A stretch of 64,000 nt of DNA from Cuniculiplasma sp052315415 (GCA_052315415.1 JBLSDH010000001.1:1-64000); one strand, 5' to 3'. Numbered from the stretch's first letter, positions 26,716 through 35,892 are shown. Notes: generated by a model not told the origin, from the sequence alone. A program made the numbers and translations.

Positions 26716-27752
26716 ATCTCCTTACAAGGATAGCTGATATATTGTCTCCACTGACTCATTATCCTGCATATATTCTTGCATATCTCATTGAGACAATAAT
26801 AGTTCTTGTTTTCGCCACGGTTGTTGTGGCAGGGATGGTATACTTTTTCAGAAAATATATGGCAAGGGTGCAAATAAGAAGAGGTCCAAATAGAGTTGGT
26901 AAATTTGGGATTTTACAGGTTATGGCAGACGGACTTAAACTTATACAAAAGGAGTCAGTACTTCCTCAAGGGAGAAATGATCTTCCTTATAAAGTAGCAC
27001 CTCTTCTTGTTTTTGTTGGTCTGATGATGGGGTTTATTTTCATCCCTTATGGGCCACTTGCATGGTTTGGTAATCTCACAGTTACTCACTCGGACATAGG
27101 TCTCATAATAATTTTTGCACTTCTGGCAATAATGCCAATTGGTGAAGTGCTTTCTGGAATAAGTTCTAATAATAAGTATGCGGTTCTTGGGGCCCTAAGG
27201 GGTGTGGCTAAGGATATTTCCTTTGAAGTGCCAATGATGCTGTCCATACTTGCTGTAATAGTTATGGCTTCAGCAAGGACAGAAGTGCCAACATCATTAA
27301 CCCAGGTGGTGACAACACAAATTATACCATATGCAATACTGGAACCGCTGGGCTTTTTTGTGTTTTTTGTGGCAATGATTGCAAGAGCCTCATATTCTCC
27401 CTTTGATATGGGGGAAAGCGATAGTGAACTTGTTACGGGAAATACAACAGAATATTCAGGTATGAGGTTCGGAATGTTTTATCTTGGTCTTTTTGGTACA
27501 ATTTTCTTGGGCTCTATGCTCATAAGTACCATCTACCTTGGAGGCTATAACGGGCCTTATGAGAGTTACATAGGTTTCATATGGCTTCTAGTAAAAACAA
27601 TAATTATAGTGGTGATATCCATGACAGTTTGGCTTTCTATGCCAAGAGTAAGAATAGATAAGTTTGTGAATTTCGGATGGAAATACCTTCTTCCAATATC
27701 TTTTATAAATCTTGTACTAGCAGGGATACTCGTACTAGGAGGGATTATATGA
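26712..27752 (+). CDS. nuoH: complex I subunit H
   Basis: Membrane subunit linking the quinone cavity to the proton pumps, with about eight helices over 346 residues. Diagnostic stretches are QIRRGPNRVGKFGILQVMADGLKL near 55-80, RGVAKDISFEVPM near 165, and DMGESDSELVTGNTTEYSG near 235-253 with the conserved acidic loop. Overlaps nuoD (ATGA) and nuoI (ATGA). Confidence 0.96.
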   Translation: MNLLTRIADILSPLTHYPAYILAYLIETIIVLVFATVVVAGMVYFFRKYMARVQIRRGPNRVGKFGILQVMADGLKLIQKESVLPQGRNDLPYKVAPLLVFVGLMMGFIFIPYGPLAWFGNLTVTHSDIGLIIIFALLAIMPIGEVLSGISSNNKYAVLGALRGVAKDISFEVPMMLSILAVIVMASARTEVPTSLTQVVTTQIIPYAILEPLGFFVFFVAMIARASYSPFDMGESDSELVTGNTTEYSGMRFGMFYLGLFGTIFLGSMLISTIYLGGYNGPYESYIGFIWLLVKTIIIVVISMTVWLSMPRVRIDKFVNFGWKYLLPISFINLVLAGILVLGGII

Positions 27753-28189
27753 TTAAAGTAAAAGAAGTAGAGGAACCGAAACATATTCCATTTGCCGGTA
27801 TGCTAAGAGGGATGGGGAACGTTTTCAAGCATGCTTTCGAGAAGCCGGTAACTGTTCAATATCCTGAGGAAAAAGGCATTATCAGGGACAGGTTCAGATT
27901 CAGAATTAACCTGAGCACGGATGATTGTGTAGGATGCACCCTCTGTGAGCAGGTTTGCCCCAACCTTACAATTACAATGGTTCATCTTGATAAGGATAAT
28001 CCAAGAAACAAGAGAAAGATATACCCTTCAGTGAATTTTGGAACTTGTACAGTGTGCAGAAACTGCGAAGAAATATGCCCAACAGATGCAATATATTTAA
28101 CGGATGAATTCGAAACAGCAAGAACCAAGAACATATTCTTTTATGATCCACTTGAACTTGAAAAACCTGAGAAAGAGGTCAAGAAATGA
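27749..28189 (+). CDS. nuoI: complex I subunit I (two [4Fe-4S])
   Basis: Ferredoxin-like subunit that hands electrons to NuoB. Two CxxCxxCxxxCP motifs are intact: C60, C63, C66, C70 and C100, C103, C106, C110. ATG 27749 overlaps the nuoH stop (ATGA); an upstream in-frame extension inside nuoH is not real. 146 residues. Since NuoE, F and G are absent, this subunit is the probable entry point for electrons from an unknown donor. Confidence 0.96.
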   Translation: MIKVKEVEEPKHIPFAGMLRGMGNVFKHAFEKPVTVQYPEEKGIIRDRFRFRINLSTDDCVGCTLCEQVCPNLTITMVHLDKDNPRNKRKIYPSVNFGTCTVCRNCEEICPTDAIYLTDEFETARTKNIFFYDPLELEKPEKEVKK

Positions 28190-28434
28190 TATACCTGATA
28201 ATTGAAATAATTTTTACAGTAATACTTCTTGCTCTGGCTATGTCGGCGGTCCATCAGAGGGATGTTGTTAGATCAATAATATATCTGATGATGTTTTTAT
28301 TTGTTCTTGGTGCTGATTTCATATTTATTGGGGCAACACTTCTTGGTGCCATAGAACTTCTTGTTTACGTTGGAGCAGTATCCTCACTTCTAGTATTCAC
28401 AATGATGTTAACAGGAGGTAAGGAAATTGAATAG
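28186..28434 (+). CDS. nuoJ: complex I subunit J, N-terminal part
   Basis: 82 residues containing the first three helices of NuoJ, including the VRSIIYLMMFLFVLGADFIFIGATLLGAIELLVYVGAV region that normally holds the pi-bulge helix. The protein ends where the remainder of NuoJ would continue. The second half is a separate gene overlapping by 8 bases. It overlaps the nuoI stop by 4 bases. A split NuoJ is known in some archaeal complexes. Confidence 0.88.
   Translation: MIYLIIEIIFTVILLALAMSAVHQRDVVRSIIYLMMFLFVLGADFIFIGATLLGAIELLVYVGAVSSLLVFTMMLTGGKEIE
28414..28419 (+). promoter_or_regulatory. Shine-Dalgarno site that fixes the TTG start of the second NuoJ gene
   Basis: ggaggt ends 7 bases before TTG 28427 and lies inside the end of the first nuoJ part. 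This strong match supports a genuine separate start at a TTG codon rather than a frameshift. Confidence 0.65.
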
Positions 28435-28645
28435 AATTCCTGCTGCAATTGCCTCAATACTTTTTTTCATAGTGATTATGCTTGAGGTGCTGTTTATAGG
28501 TGGGACGTACATACCTGTTCAGCAATCTATCAAAAGCATTTCTGATGAGTTATTCAACATATACCTTATACCATTTGAATTGCTTTCAGTGGTACTGGTA
28601 GCCGGTATAATAGGTATGTTTCATAATGCGGAGGATGATGAGTAG
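28427..28645 (+). CDS. complex I subunit J, C-terminal part (small two-helix protein)
   Basis: 72 residues with two predicted helices (about 5-24 and 45-63) and an acidic tail AEDDE. Position, topology and size match the C-terminal helices 4-5 of NuoJ. TTG start with the strong site at 28414-28419. It overlaps the first nuoJ part by 8 bases and abuts nuoK. Sequence alone is too short and hydrophobic to prove homology, so the call rests mainly on context. Confidence 0.75.
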   Translation: MNRIPAAIASILFFIVIMLEVLFIGGTYIPVQQSIKSISDELFNIYLIPFELLSVVLVAGIIGMFHNAEDDE

Positions 28646-28945
28646 ATGTACCAGTTTTTTGTACAGTTGGTTGCACTAGCAATATTTTCAATAGGTCTTT
28701 ATGGAATAATGGTGTCAAAACTTGGGATTAAGATGCTAATATCAGTGGAATTGCTACTTAACGGAGCAATATTAAGTCTTGTATCTACAGCAATTGGTAC
28801 AGGTTCAACATCTCCTTTAATCATGGGTCTATTTACAATTGCAATTGCTGCCGTTGAGTCTGCAACTGGAATAAGCATTCTTGTTGCCATTTACAGGAGA
28901 TATGGTAAGATAGACATATCGCTCCTTCAGAGCATAAGGTGGTGA
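28646..28945 (+). CDS. nuoK: complex I subunit K
   Basis: Three-helix MrpC-like subunit, 99 residues. The conserved helix KLGIKMLISVELLLNGAILSLV (about 25-46) holds the glutamate needed for proton transfer, and AIAAVESATGISILVAIYRRYG carries the second acidic residue. The ATG directly follows the preceding stop, with GGAGG upstream. Confidence 0.94.
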   Translation: MYQFFVQLVALAIFSIGLYGIMVSKLGIKMLISVELLLNGAILSLVSTAIGTGSTSPLIMGLFTIAIAAVESATGISILVAIYRRYGKIDISLLQSIRW

Positions 28946-28949
28946 ATAT

Positions 28950-30842
28950 TTGTTAGATCAATACTGGTTCATATTTCTTACTCCAATTATTTTCTCCCCA
29001 ATAATACTGATTTCAGGAATAAAGTACAAGAGGTTGTCTGGCCCTCTCTCCTCTATTTCAATATTGATAAGTCTTATAATTTCAATATTGGGATTCTTAA
29101 GTATAAGGAACTCTTCAACACCAATATACCAACACTATGAATGGTTTGCAAACATTGACTTTGGTATTTACATAGATCATCTTGCAATTATAATGGCATT
29201 AATGGTTTCATTTGTTTCATTGATGATTCACCTTTTTGCCATTTATTACATGAAAGACGACCCAAGAAAAAACGTTTACTTTGCTGAAACTGCACTCTTC
29301 ACTGGAGGGATGCTTGGACTTGTTATTTCGTCCAATTTACTTGAATTCTTCCTTTTCTGGGAGCTTGTTGGACTTTGTTCCTATCTTCTCGTAGGATTCT
29401 GGTTCTTCAAACCTAATGCTGCCTCCGCAGCAAAAAAAGCCTTCATAGTAACAAGAGTTGGGGATCTTCTATTTCTTATTGGTATGGGCATCCTGTATTC
29501 TCTCCTAAGTGCTTATTATCCAAACTCTCCACTGAGCATCCCATATATAATAACAAATGCAAATGCAATTGCCTCTGAAATTGGAAGATGGAATCTGACA
29601 GTGATTGCATTGCTTCTATTTGGTGGTGCGATTGGTAAATCAGCACAATTCCCATTGCATGTGTGGATTCCAGATGCAATGGAAGGTCCTACAACGGTTT
29701 CTGCACTTATCCATGCAGCAACAATGGTAACAGCAGGTGTTTATCTGGTTGCCAGAGTCCTTCCTATATTTTCAAGTGCTTATTCAATTGCACCTGAAAC
29801 AGTACTCTATATTGGATCATTTACCGCAGTTTTTGCAGGTACAATTGGAATTGTAGTTAATGATCTAAAGAGAATACTTGCGTATTCCACAATAAGCCAG
29901 ATAGGATATATGACTGCAGCCCTTGGACTGGTTACCGCCCTTGGAAACAGCGTTGTAGGATATTCCATGTTTCATCTTGTGGTGCATGCTGTATTCAAGG
30001 CCCTTCTTTTCATGACTGCAGGAGCAATACTTCTTGCATTAATGGAACTTAGAGATGTTAAAAAAATGGGCGGCTTATGGCGGAGGATGCCAGTAACTAT
30101 AACTCTTATGTTCATTGGTTCCATAACATTAGCTGCAATTCCTCCTACGGCTGCATACTTCTCGAAGGATACCATAATAGATGCTGCTTACGTTTATTTT
30201 AATTATTTTGGCAATAATCCCATTAATCTAATTCCGTGGATATTTCTAACAATAGGTGCTTTCATGACCTCACTATATACTTTTAGAATGTTTTTCCTGG
30301 TTGCACTTGGTAAACCAAGGTCGAAGCTTGCTGAGGAGGCCAAGGATCCAAACAAAATTGCGCTGATACCACTAATGATACTGGCAGCCCTCTCTCTTGG
30401 GCTTGGGATCATACAGTACAGATTCTACGATTTTATAACACCAAATACAATCCATCCAGTGGTACCTGAGCTAATTTCCTTCACACCCCTTATATTGGTT
30501 GCCTTAGGAATAGTGATAACAGCATCCATATACCTGACAGGTTACTGGCAGAAGATTGATATTTCAAAGAATAAAGGATATAAAATACTTAAATGGAAAT
30601 ATTTCCTTGATTATCTTTACACTCGAATAATAGCAGAAAGAGTTATTCTACCAATATCATCGGCCATTGCAACGTTTGAAAATTACTACTCAATTGGGGT
30701 TGAGAAGACTGGTGAAGCTTCATTATCCTTTGGTTCAGTTTTAAGGAAGATACAAAATGGTATAATAGAGTATTATTTCCTTTTCCTTATAGGGAGCATA
30801 GCTTTAATATTCATCGTACTTGAAATATTTGGAGGTCTGTAA
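28950..30842 (+). CDS. nuoL: complex I antiporter-like subunit L
   Basis: The distal proton-pumping subunit, 630 residues with about 14-16 helices. FLFWELVGLCSYLLVGFWF contains the key glutamate near residue 138. AQFPLHVWIPDAMEGPTTVSALIHAATMV and NDLKRILAYSTISQIGYM give the helix 7-8 lysine region. The long lateral-helix tail ends at about 630. It starts at TTG 28950, supported by aggtgg upstream that overlaps the nuoK end. Confidence 0.95.
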   Translation: MLDQYWFIFLTPIIFSPIILISGIKYKRLSGPLSSISILISLIISILGFLSIRNSSTPIYQHYEWFANIDFGIYIDHLAIIMALMVSFVSLMIHLFAIYYMKDDPRKNVYFAETALFTGGMLGLVISSNLLEFFLFWELVGLCSYLLVGFWFFKPNAASAAKKAFIVTRVGDLLFLIGMGILYSLLSAYYPNSPLSIPYIITNANAIASEIGRWNLTVIALLLFGGAIGKSAQFPLHVWIPDAMEGPTTVSALIHAATMVTAGVYLVARVLPIFSSAYSIAPETVLYIGSFTAVFAGTIGIVVNDLKRILAYSTISQIGYMTAALGLVTALGNSVVGYSMFHLVVHAVFKALLFMTAGAILLALMELRDVKKMGGLWRRMPVTITLMFIGSITLAAIPPTAAYFSKDTIIDAAYVYFNYFGNNPINLIPWIFLTIGAFMTSLYTFRMFFLVALGKPRSKLAEEAKDPNKIALIPLMILAALSLGLGIIQYRFYDFITPNTIHPVVPELISFTPLILVALGIVITASIYLTGYWQKIDISKNKGYKILKWKYFLDYLYTRIIAERVILPISSAIATFENYYSIGVEKTGEASLSFGSVLRKIQNGIIEYYFLFLIGSIALIFIVLEIFGGL

Positions 30843-30844
30843 GA

Positions 30845-32335
30845 ATGTTCTTTCTAATTATATTCCTGCTTACAATAATATTTGCAATTATCCCTTTTCT
30901 TACAAAGAAGTATTCATGGGAGGTTGCTCTTACCGAGAGTACAGTTCTGGCGGTTCTTGTTACCATATATGGAATAACAAGAACATTTTCCAAAAGTAAT
31001 GCATTGGCCATCTCTGTAAACTATCCAATCGATAAGTCAATAGGAATTTCTTTCCTTGGTTCAGTAACTCCACTTTCCATTACACTCATTTTTCTATCTT
31101 CAATAGTGATTTTTACTGCAGTGTATGTTTCTGGGAGAGAAAAATTTGATTCAAGATTTTACGGTTTGTTGATGACCACTGAGCTTGGGCTTTTTGGCCT
31201 TCTATATTCAAGAAATTTTATCTTCTTCTACATTTTCTGGGAGGCAGTAATAATTCCGGTATTTCTTCTGATTGCAATATATGGTGATCAGAGAAAGGAG
31301 AAGGCTTCATTAAAGTTCTTCGTTTACACTCAGATTGGATCAGTTTTCCTATTACTTTCAATACTGACGCTTTTCTCATTTTATTATAACAATTACCATG
31401 TATTTACACTTAACATGCTGAAACTTCTTTCCCCTTCTTTTATTTCCACTTATATTTTGAATGTACAGCCATTCTGGGCCTATTTTGTTTACTTTGGATT
31501 TTTATTCGCCTTCCTTGTGAAAATGCCGTCCTTCCCATTGCATTCATGGCTTCCGGACGCCTATACTTCTGCACCCTACCCTGTAACAATAGTGCTGGCT
31601 GGAGGCATATCACTTATGGGAGGATATGGATTTTTTGATGTCCTTTTACCAATTTCTTCTGTTCTTGGTAGCAATCTTGGATGGTTAATAATAACCCTTG
31701 GAATAATCAGTCTCATATATTTTGCATTCACAGCAATGTTTCAGCCCAATATTAAAAGGATGTTATCATATGCCAGCGCAGCATCAATGGGTTTCATAAA
31801 TGTTTCACTAGGAATTGCAATAATAGGTTCAGGAAATTCATCTGATGTGACACTGGCAGTTGCAGGTGGAATATATCAAATACTTGCTCACGGACTGATA
31901 ATGGCTCTGTTGTTTGGTTCCCTCTTTTTCATAATGAAAAGAACAAAAACAGATTATGCAACAGGAATGTCCGGTCTATTTAAGAATATGCCCGTGCTCT
32001 CATCATTCATGCTAGGCGGATTGATGGCGTCTCTCGGTCTTCCAGGATTGGCAGGCTTCATTGCAGAGGCATCGGTTGTTCTAAGTTCATATTATGAAAT
32101 TGGAGTTATTATTTTCCTCATCATATTTGGTATGATAATAACTGCATCCTACCATATATGGGTTGCTCAGAGAACTTTGAATGGCCCGTACAATGAGAAC
32201 TTAGGTGAACTCAGGGACGGCAATACATTTGAAATAGGTATTCTCGCATTCCTTTTCCTCATTATACTTCTTCTTGGAGTTTATCCAAACGCATTTTATT
32301 CCATTATTCTTAAATATGTGGAGGCAGTTTTATGA
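30845..32335 (+). CDS. nuoM: complex I antiporter-like subunit M
   Basis: Second antiporter-type subunit, 496 residues and about 14 helices. FFYIFWEAVIIPVFLLI holds the conserved glutamate near 135, and KMPSFPLHSWLPDAYTSAPYPVTIVLAG and NIKRMLSYASAASMGF carry the proton-path residues. Two bases separate it from nuoL, and its stop overlaps nuoN (ATGA). Confidence 0.95.
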   Translation: MFFLIIFLLTIIFAIIPFLTKKYSWEVALTESTVLAVLVTIYGITRTFSKSNALAISVNYPIDKSIGISFLGSVTPLSITLIFLSSIVIFTAVYVSGREKFDSRFYGLLMTTELGLFGLLYSRNFIFFYIFWEAVIIPVFLLIAIYGDQRKEKASLKFFVYTQIGSVFLLLSILTLFSFYYNNYHVFTLNMLKLLSPSFISTYILNVQPFWAYFVYFGFLFAFLVKMPSFPLHSWLPDAYTSAPYPVTIVLAGGISLMGGYGFFDVLLPISSVLGSNLGWLIITLGIISLIYFAFTAMFQPNIKRMLSYASAASMGFINVSLGIAIIGSGNSSDVTLAVAGGIYQILAHGLIMALLFGSLFFIMKRTKTDYATGMSGLFKNMPVLSSFMLGGLMASLGLPGLAGFIAEASVVLSSYYEIGVIIFLIIFGMIITASYHIWVAQRTLNGPYNENLGELRDGNTFEIGILAFLFLIILLLGVYPNAFYSIILKYVEAVL

Positions 32336-33756
32336 TATTTTATAATAGTCAATTTGAAACAATGATTCCGGTAATATTTCTTGGTTTGATGGGTTTTGTA
32401 TTTCTGGCAAGTGGTAAAATTAAAAGAAGTGGGGATTCCACTATATACTCATTATTCAGCATAGGTGTGTTTACAATAACAGCTCTTCTAATACTTCTTT
32501 ACGACACAGGAGTATCAACATCTTTTTATGAAAATGCCTTCCTTATAAATAATTTTGGCATATTTTTTGCTCTTATATCTCTTGCCTCTTCTGCCTACAT
32601 ATCATATTCTGCAGGAAAGAAAATAAACCACAATCCGGAGATTTTTTTCTCTGTGCTTCTTTTCGTAAATGTTGCAATTATAATAGCAGCTTTCAGCCTT
32701 AACTTGATATTCATCTTCATATCATTTGAAGGTATCAGCATAGGTACATACATACTGGCAGCTTTTGGAAGAACAAAAAGAAATCTAGAAGCATCTGCCA
32801 AATATTTCTTCACTGGAATTATTGCCACCGGTTTTATCGTTCTCGGTTCATCATACTATTATCTTTCCACTGGAACTTTCAACCTCGTTCCTCTTTCCAT
32901 AGATAATCACTCTATGCTTATAGCTCTGATACTTCTATTTGTTGGACTTGGTTTCAAGCTAGCAATAGTACCAATGCATCAGTGGGCTGTAGATGCATAT
33001 GACGGAACAGAAAACTCTGTTTCAGCATTTCTTGCAAGTGGAACCAAGACTCTTGCCTACCTTCTTTTGCTGAGAGTTTTTCTCATTGGATTTGAATCCA
33101 TTAAGGGTGATGTTTTCATACTGTTTACAATAATATCCATAATCACAATGACCTACGGTAATTTTGCAGCACTTTCAGAAAATAATTTCAAAAGAATGCT
33201 TGCCTATTCAAGCATAGCTCAGGCAGGTTATCTCATTCTGGTAATATCTGCTGTATCTTACTCATCATCATCATTTGTGTTCACAATAGCATTATTCTCA
33301 GCAATGTATTATTCACTAGTTTACATCTTCATGAAGGGAGGGTCATTCCTTGCTGCTGATGCTGTAAAGAAAGAAAAAGTAATGATTGAAGACCTGTCTG
33401 GAATGGGAAAAAGATCTCCCTCCTTCGCAATTTCCCTCTCAGTATTAATGCTGTCACTGGCAGGGATTCCTCCTGTAGCAGGATTTTTTGCAAAATATTA
33501 CCTCTTCTTATCACTAATAAGTGCAAATCTCTGGTATTTGGCCGTGATAGGAATTTTGAATAGCGCCATATCTGTTTTCTATTATCTTAGAGTGATAGTG
33601 GTTATGTTCAGGAATAATGGTACAACAGATGAAAAGCTTCCCAGTTCAGTGGTAGTTCCAGTTGTGATTTCAGCCATATTGATGTTTTTATTCTCCCTGA
33701 TAATATTCTACGAACCTACACTTGCAGGATTCACAACAGGATTTGGAGGGATATAA
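32332..33756 (+). CDS. nuoN: complex I antiporter-like subunit N
   Basis: Third antiporter-type subunit, 474 residues, about 14 helices. SFEGISIGTYILAAFGRTKRNLEASAKYF and VPMHQWAVDAYDGTENSVSAFLASGTK match NuoN, including the lysine in the later segment NNFKRMLAYSSIAQAGYL. It is the last recognisable complex I subunit. Three further genes follow in the same direction at operon-like spacing. Confidence 0.95.
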   Translation: MIFYNSQFETMIPVIFLGLMGFVFLASGKIKRSGDSTIYSLFSIGVFTITALLILLYDTGVSTSFYENAFLINNFGIFFALISLASSAYISYSAGKKINHNPEIFFSVLLFVNVAIIIAAFSLNLIFIFISFEGISIGTYILAAFGRTKRNLEASAKYFFTGIIATGFIVLGSSYYYLSTGTFNLVPLSIDNHSMLIALILLFVGLGFKLAIVPMHQWAVDAYDGTENSVSAFLASGTKTLAYLLLLRVFLIGFESIKGDVFILFTIISIITMTYGNFAALSENNFKRMLAYSSIAQAGYLILVISAVSYSSSSFVFTIALFSAMYYSLVYIFMKGGSFLAADAVKKEKVMIEDLSGMGKRSPSFAISLSVLMLSLAGIPPVAGFFAKYYLFLSLISANLWYLAVIGILNSAISVFYYLRVIVVMFRNNGTTDEKLPSSVVVPVVISAILMFLFSLIIFYEPTLAGFTTGFGGI

Positions 33757-33757
33757 A

Positions 33758-34117
33758 ATGAGAGATTTAGGTGACATATATCTTATAGAAAGTGCAATGC
33801 TCTCAGGTGAAATGGACGATATGATGAACTTCATAAAAAAAAGGTTAAAAGTTATGGATAGGCAGGTAAAATATGATAGAAAGGGCCTTTTAAAAAACAG
33901 AGTGAGAATTCTACAATCAATATTATCATTCTTCAGCAATGAAATTGATCATGAAAAATTGGAAACTGAAATATTCCAGGGCTTGTCAGGAGAATGGCTT
34001 GGGGAGAAGGAAAAATTGGAGCTTGCTAAAAGGCTTTCCTATACCTGTGAGTACTGCAGGGATAGATACAATGTTAATCTCCCATCATTTAATGGAAAGA
34101 GGTGTGATGATAAATGA
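33758..34117 (+). CDS. unknown protein directly downstream of nuoN, C-x2-C
   Basis: 119 residues, highly charged, mostly predicted helical, with CEYCRDRYN near 102-110 and a further cysteine near the end (KRCDDK). I do not recognise a family. ATG 33758 is supported by ggaggg at 33745-33750, 7 bases upstream, and the gene begins one base after the nuoN stop, so it is almost certainly cotranscribed with complex I. The paired cysteines could bind zinc or a cluster. A role as an accessory or electron-input factor is only a guess from context. Confidence 0.75.
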   Translation: MRDLGDIYLIESAMLSGEMDDMMNFIKKRLKVMDRQVKYDRKGLLKNRVRILQSILSFFSNEIDHEKLETEIFQGLSGEWLGEKEKLELAKRLSYTCEYCRDRYNVNLPSFNGKRCDDK

Positions 34118-34389
34118 TAGATGCTTCTAATTACATTGATGAGCTTTCTAAGGAGGAATCACCAGAAAGAGTGGCAGAAATTCTTCATGAAATTAAGAAG
34201 ACCGGTGAACAGATCTTTTTTTATGAAAGGAAAGGTCGCCTAATACTATCCAGGGAGTGGGATTCCATTGAGCATGGGTTGCCTTCAAAATATGAGGATG
34301 TGATGAAGAGAACAAGTGAGATCCTTGGAATTCATGATAGAAAAAGCTATGAGGAGGCAGATGAAAGATACAACCTGACCATGTATTAA
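34114..34389 (+). CDS. unknown small acidic protein in the nuo transcript
   Basis: 91 residues, charged, with no membrane segment and no cysteine. Segments such as EILHEIKKTGEQIFFYERKG and SREWDSIEHGLPSKYEDVMKR look like a small alpha/beta or helical domain, but I do not recognise it. Its ATG overlaps the preceding stop by 4 bases (ATGA), the same coupling used within the complex I operon. A crotonase-like gene follows 9 bases later. Confidence 0.7.
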   Translation: MIDASNYIDELSKEESPERVAEILHEIKKTGEQIFFYERKGRLILSREWDSIEHGLPSKYEDVMKRTSEILGIHDRKSYEEADERYNLTMY

Positions 34390-34398
34390 AGAAAGTAA

Positions 34399-35102
34399 AT
34401 GCCTTTGAAAAGGAAAAATATTTTGAAATTCTAATAAAGGAGCCTTCATCATCCATAATTGATGTTGAAACACTGCAAGATCTAATTCAAGTAATTGTAA
34501 GTGTTTCATCCAATGAGAAAAAACAACCAATAATAATAAGAACTGAGAGCGGAAGCATATCAGGGTATGACTGTTCCTGCGTTCTTATCAGGGATGACAG
34601 ATTTGTAATGGATCTAGTTAATCTTGGCCTGACAGTTGGAGAACTTATAAGAGAGTACCCTGCCCCTGTTGTTCTTCAAATAAATAGAAATTGTTTAGGA
34701 GCAGGTTTTGAACTTTCACTTCTCTGTGATGCTATTGTTTGCGAAAATGACACTTTATTTGGATTTCCTGAAAGCCGGTTTAATTTTCCATTAATATTGA
34801 CAACTCCTGAATACATGTATGATAATTTCAGAAATATTTCCCTTGTTCTCAGTGGAGATTTCTTCACAACAAAAGAATATGCGATGTACTCTTCAACACC
34901 ACTGGTTCGTGGTGGATTTGAGCGTGCCGTTGAAGAGGCAAGGAGCCTTGATAAATTTTATTTCAAAAGGATCAAATATAGGAGACAGATGAAAAAAAAT
35001 GAGATTGATCATTATCTGGAATCCGTATTTCATATGAATAAAGATGAGATCAAACTAAAAGAGTTGGAAAAATTCAGGTCTGATCATTTTGATTCTTTCT
35101 AA
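34399..35102 (+). CDS. enoyl-CoA hydratase/isomerase family (crotonase) protein with a frame-disturbed 5' end
   Basis: Crotonase-fold features are clear: the oxyanion strand PVVLQINRNCLGAGFELSLLCDAIV, then FGFPESRFNF with the catalytic-type glutamate. The first in-frame ATG (34608) would cut off the first third of the fold. The homologous frame is open from 34365 and reads KYFEILIKEPSSSIIDVETLQDL, yet contains no ATG, GTG or TTG before 34608. ATG 34399, 9 bases after the previous stop, gives MPLKRK and then a stop unless one base is added in the AAAAA run at 34414-34418. That change would restore a natural 235-residue protein. It may be a sequence error, a mutation or a programmed shift. Substrate unknown. 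Confidence 0.6.
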
Positions 35103-35892
35103 AATTGCCTGCATATTTTTCAGTTATAAGCATTCCTCCAAAGTATAGCGCTATTATGGGAATAGCAAGAAGCATCATGGTAAAACCGGTTACACCAGGT
35201 GAGAAGATAACTCCGAATATAAGAGCTGCCACCACAGCATATCTCCAGTTTCTCCTCCAGTAATATTTATCAACTATACCTATGCTTGAGAGACCAAACA
35301 TGATCACAGGCGTCTCAAAGGCAAGGCCAAATGAAATCACATAGATGAGAAAAAAGGATACAAAACTGGTAATGCTCATTGATGGTACGGCACCCACGCC
35401 CAGGTCAAAATCGTAAAGTATGTCAAAGAGAAGTGGTGAAATGAAATATACACCGATGAAAGAACCAAAAATGAAAAGGGATAGGCCAGGATAAAATACC
35501 TTTTTAACTACCTGTTTCTCTTCCTTTTTCAATGCGGGACCTATGAATGATCCTATCTGATAAGATATGTTAGGCGATGTGAACATGAATGAAAGAAAAA
35601 GACAGGAATAGAGATCAGCAACCACACCATCTGTGGGTTTAATTGCAAGAAGCTCAAATTTCTTGCTTATTGTATGACTAATAAGAAGTGAAAGAAACTG
35701 TGCTCCCATGTTTTTATATGGATCAGGGTATATGAAATACAATTTAAAATTGAAAAAATTAACATTTCTTAAATCAAACATTAAGAAGATTACAAAGACG
35801 GCCAGAAATGGGTACAAAATTCTCAATAATGCCCTTCTAAGGTCTTCTATATTCTCTGTAATGACCTTAAAAAAGCCATTATTTGATATCAT
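35074..35892 (-). CDS. tatC: Sec-independent (Tat) translocase subunit TatC
   Basis: Six-helix receptor of the twin-arginine export pathway. Typical elements are the N-terminal EDLRRALLRI, the FTSPNISYQIGSFIGPALKKEEKQ first-loop region near 108-130 with its conserved proline and glutamate, and GLAFETPVIMFGLS near 200. At 272 residues it is slightly longer than most. Its ATG overlaps the tatA stop by 4 bases. Its 3' end overlaps the convergent crotonase gene by 29 bases. Confidence 0.93.
   Translation of the reverse strand: MISNNGFFKVITENIEDLRRALLRILYPFLAVFVIFLMFDLRNVNFFNFKLYFIYPDPYKNMGAQFLSLLISHTISKKFELLAIKPTDGVVADLYSCLFLSFMFTSPNISYQIGSFIGPALKKEEKQVVKKVFYPGLSLFIFGSFIGVYFISPLLFDILYDFDLGVGAVPSMSITSFVSFFLIYVISFGLAFETPVIMFGLSSIGIVDKYYWRRNWRYAVVAALIFGVIFSPGVTGFTMMLLAIPIIALYFGGMLITEKYAGNFRKNQNDQT

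Noticed and set aside
27677..27748. N-terminal extension of nuoI inside nuoH
   Set aside because: ATG 27749 forms the ATGA overlap with nuoH seen throughout the operon.
34365..34389. Programmed frameshift fusing the 91-residue protein to the crotonase
   Set aside because: The two frames share only this short stretch and it has no slippery heptamer or homopolymer; the A-run at 34414-34418 is a better explanation.
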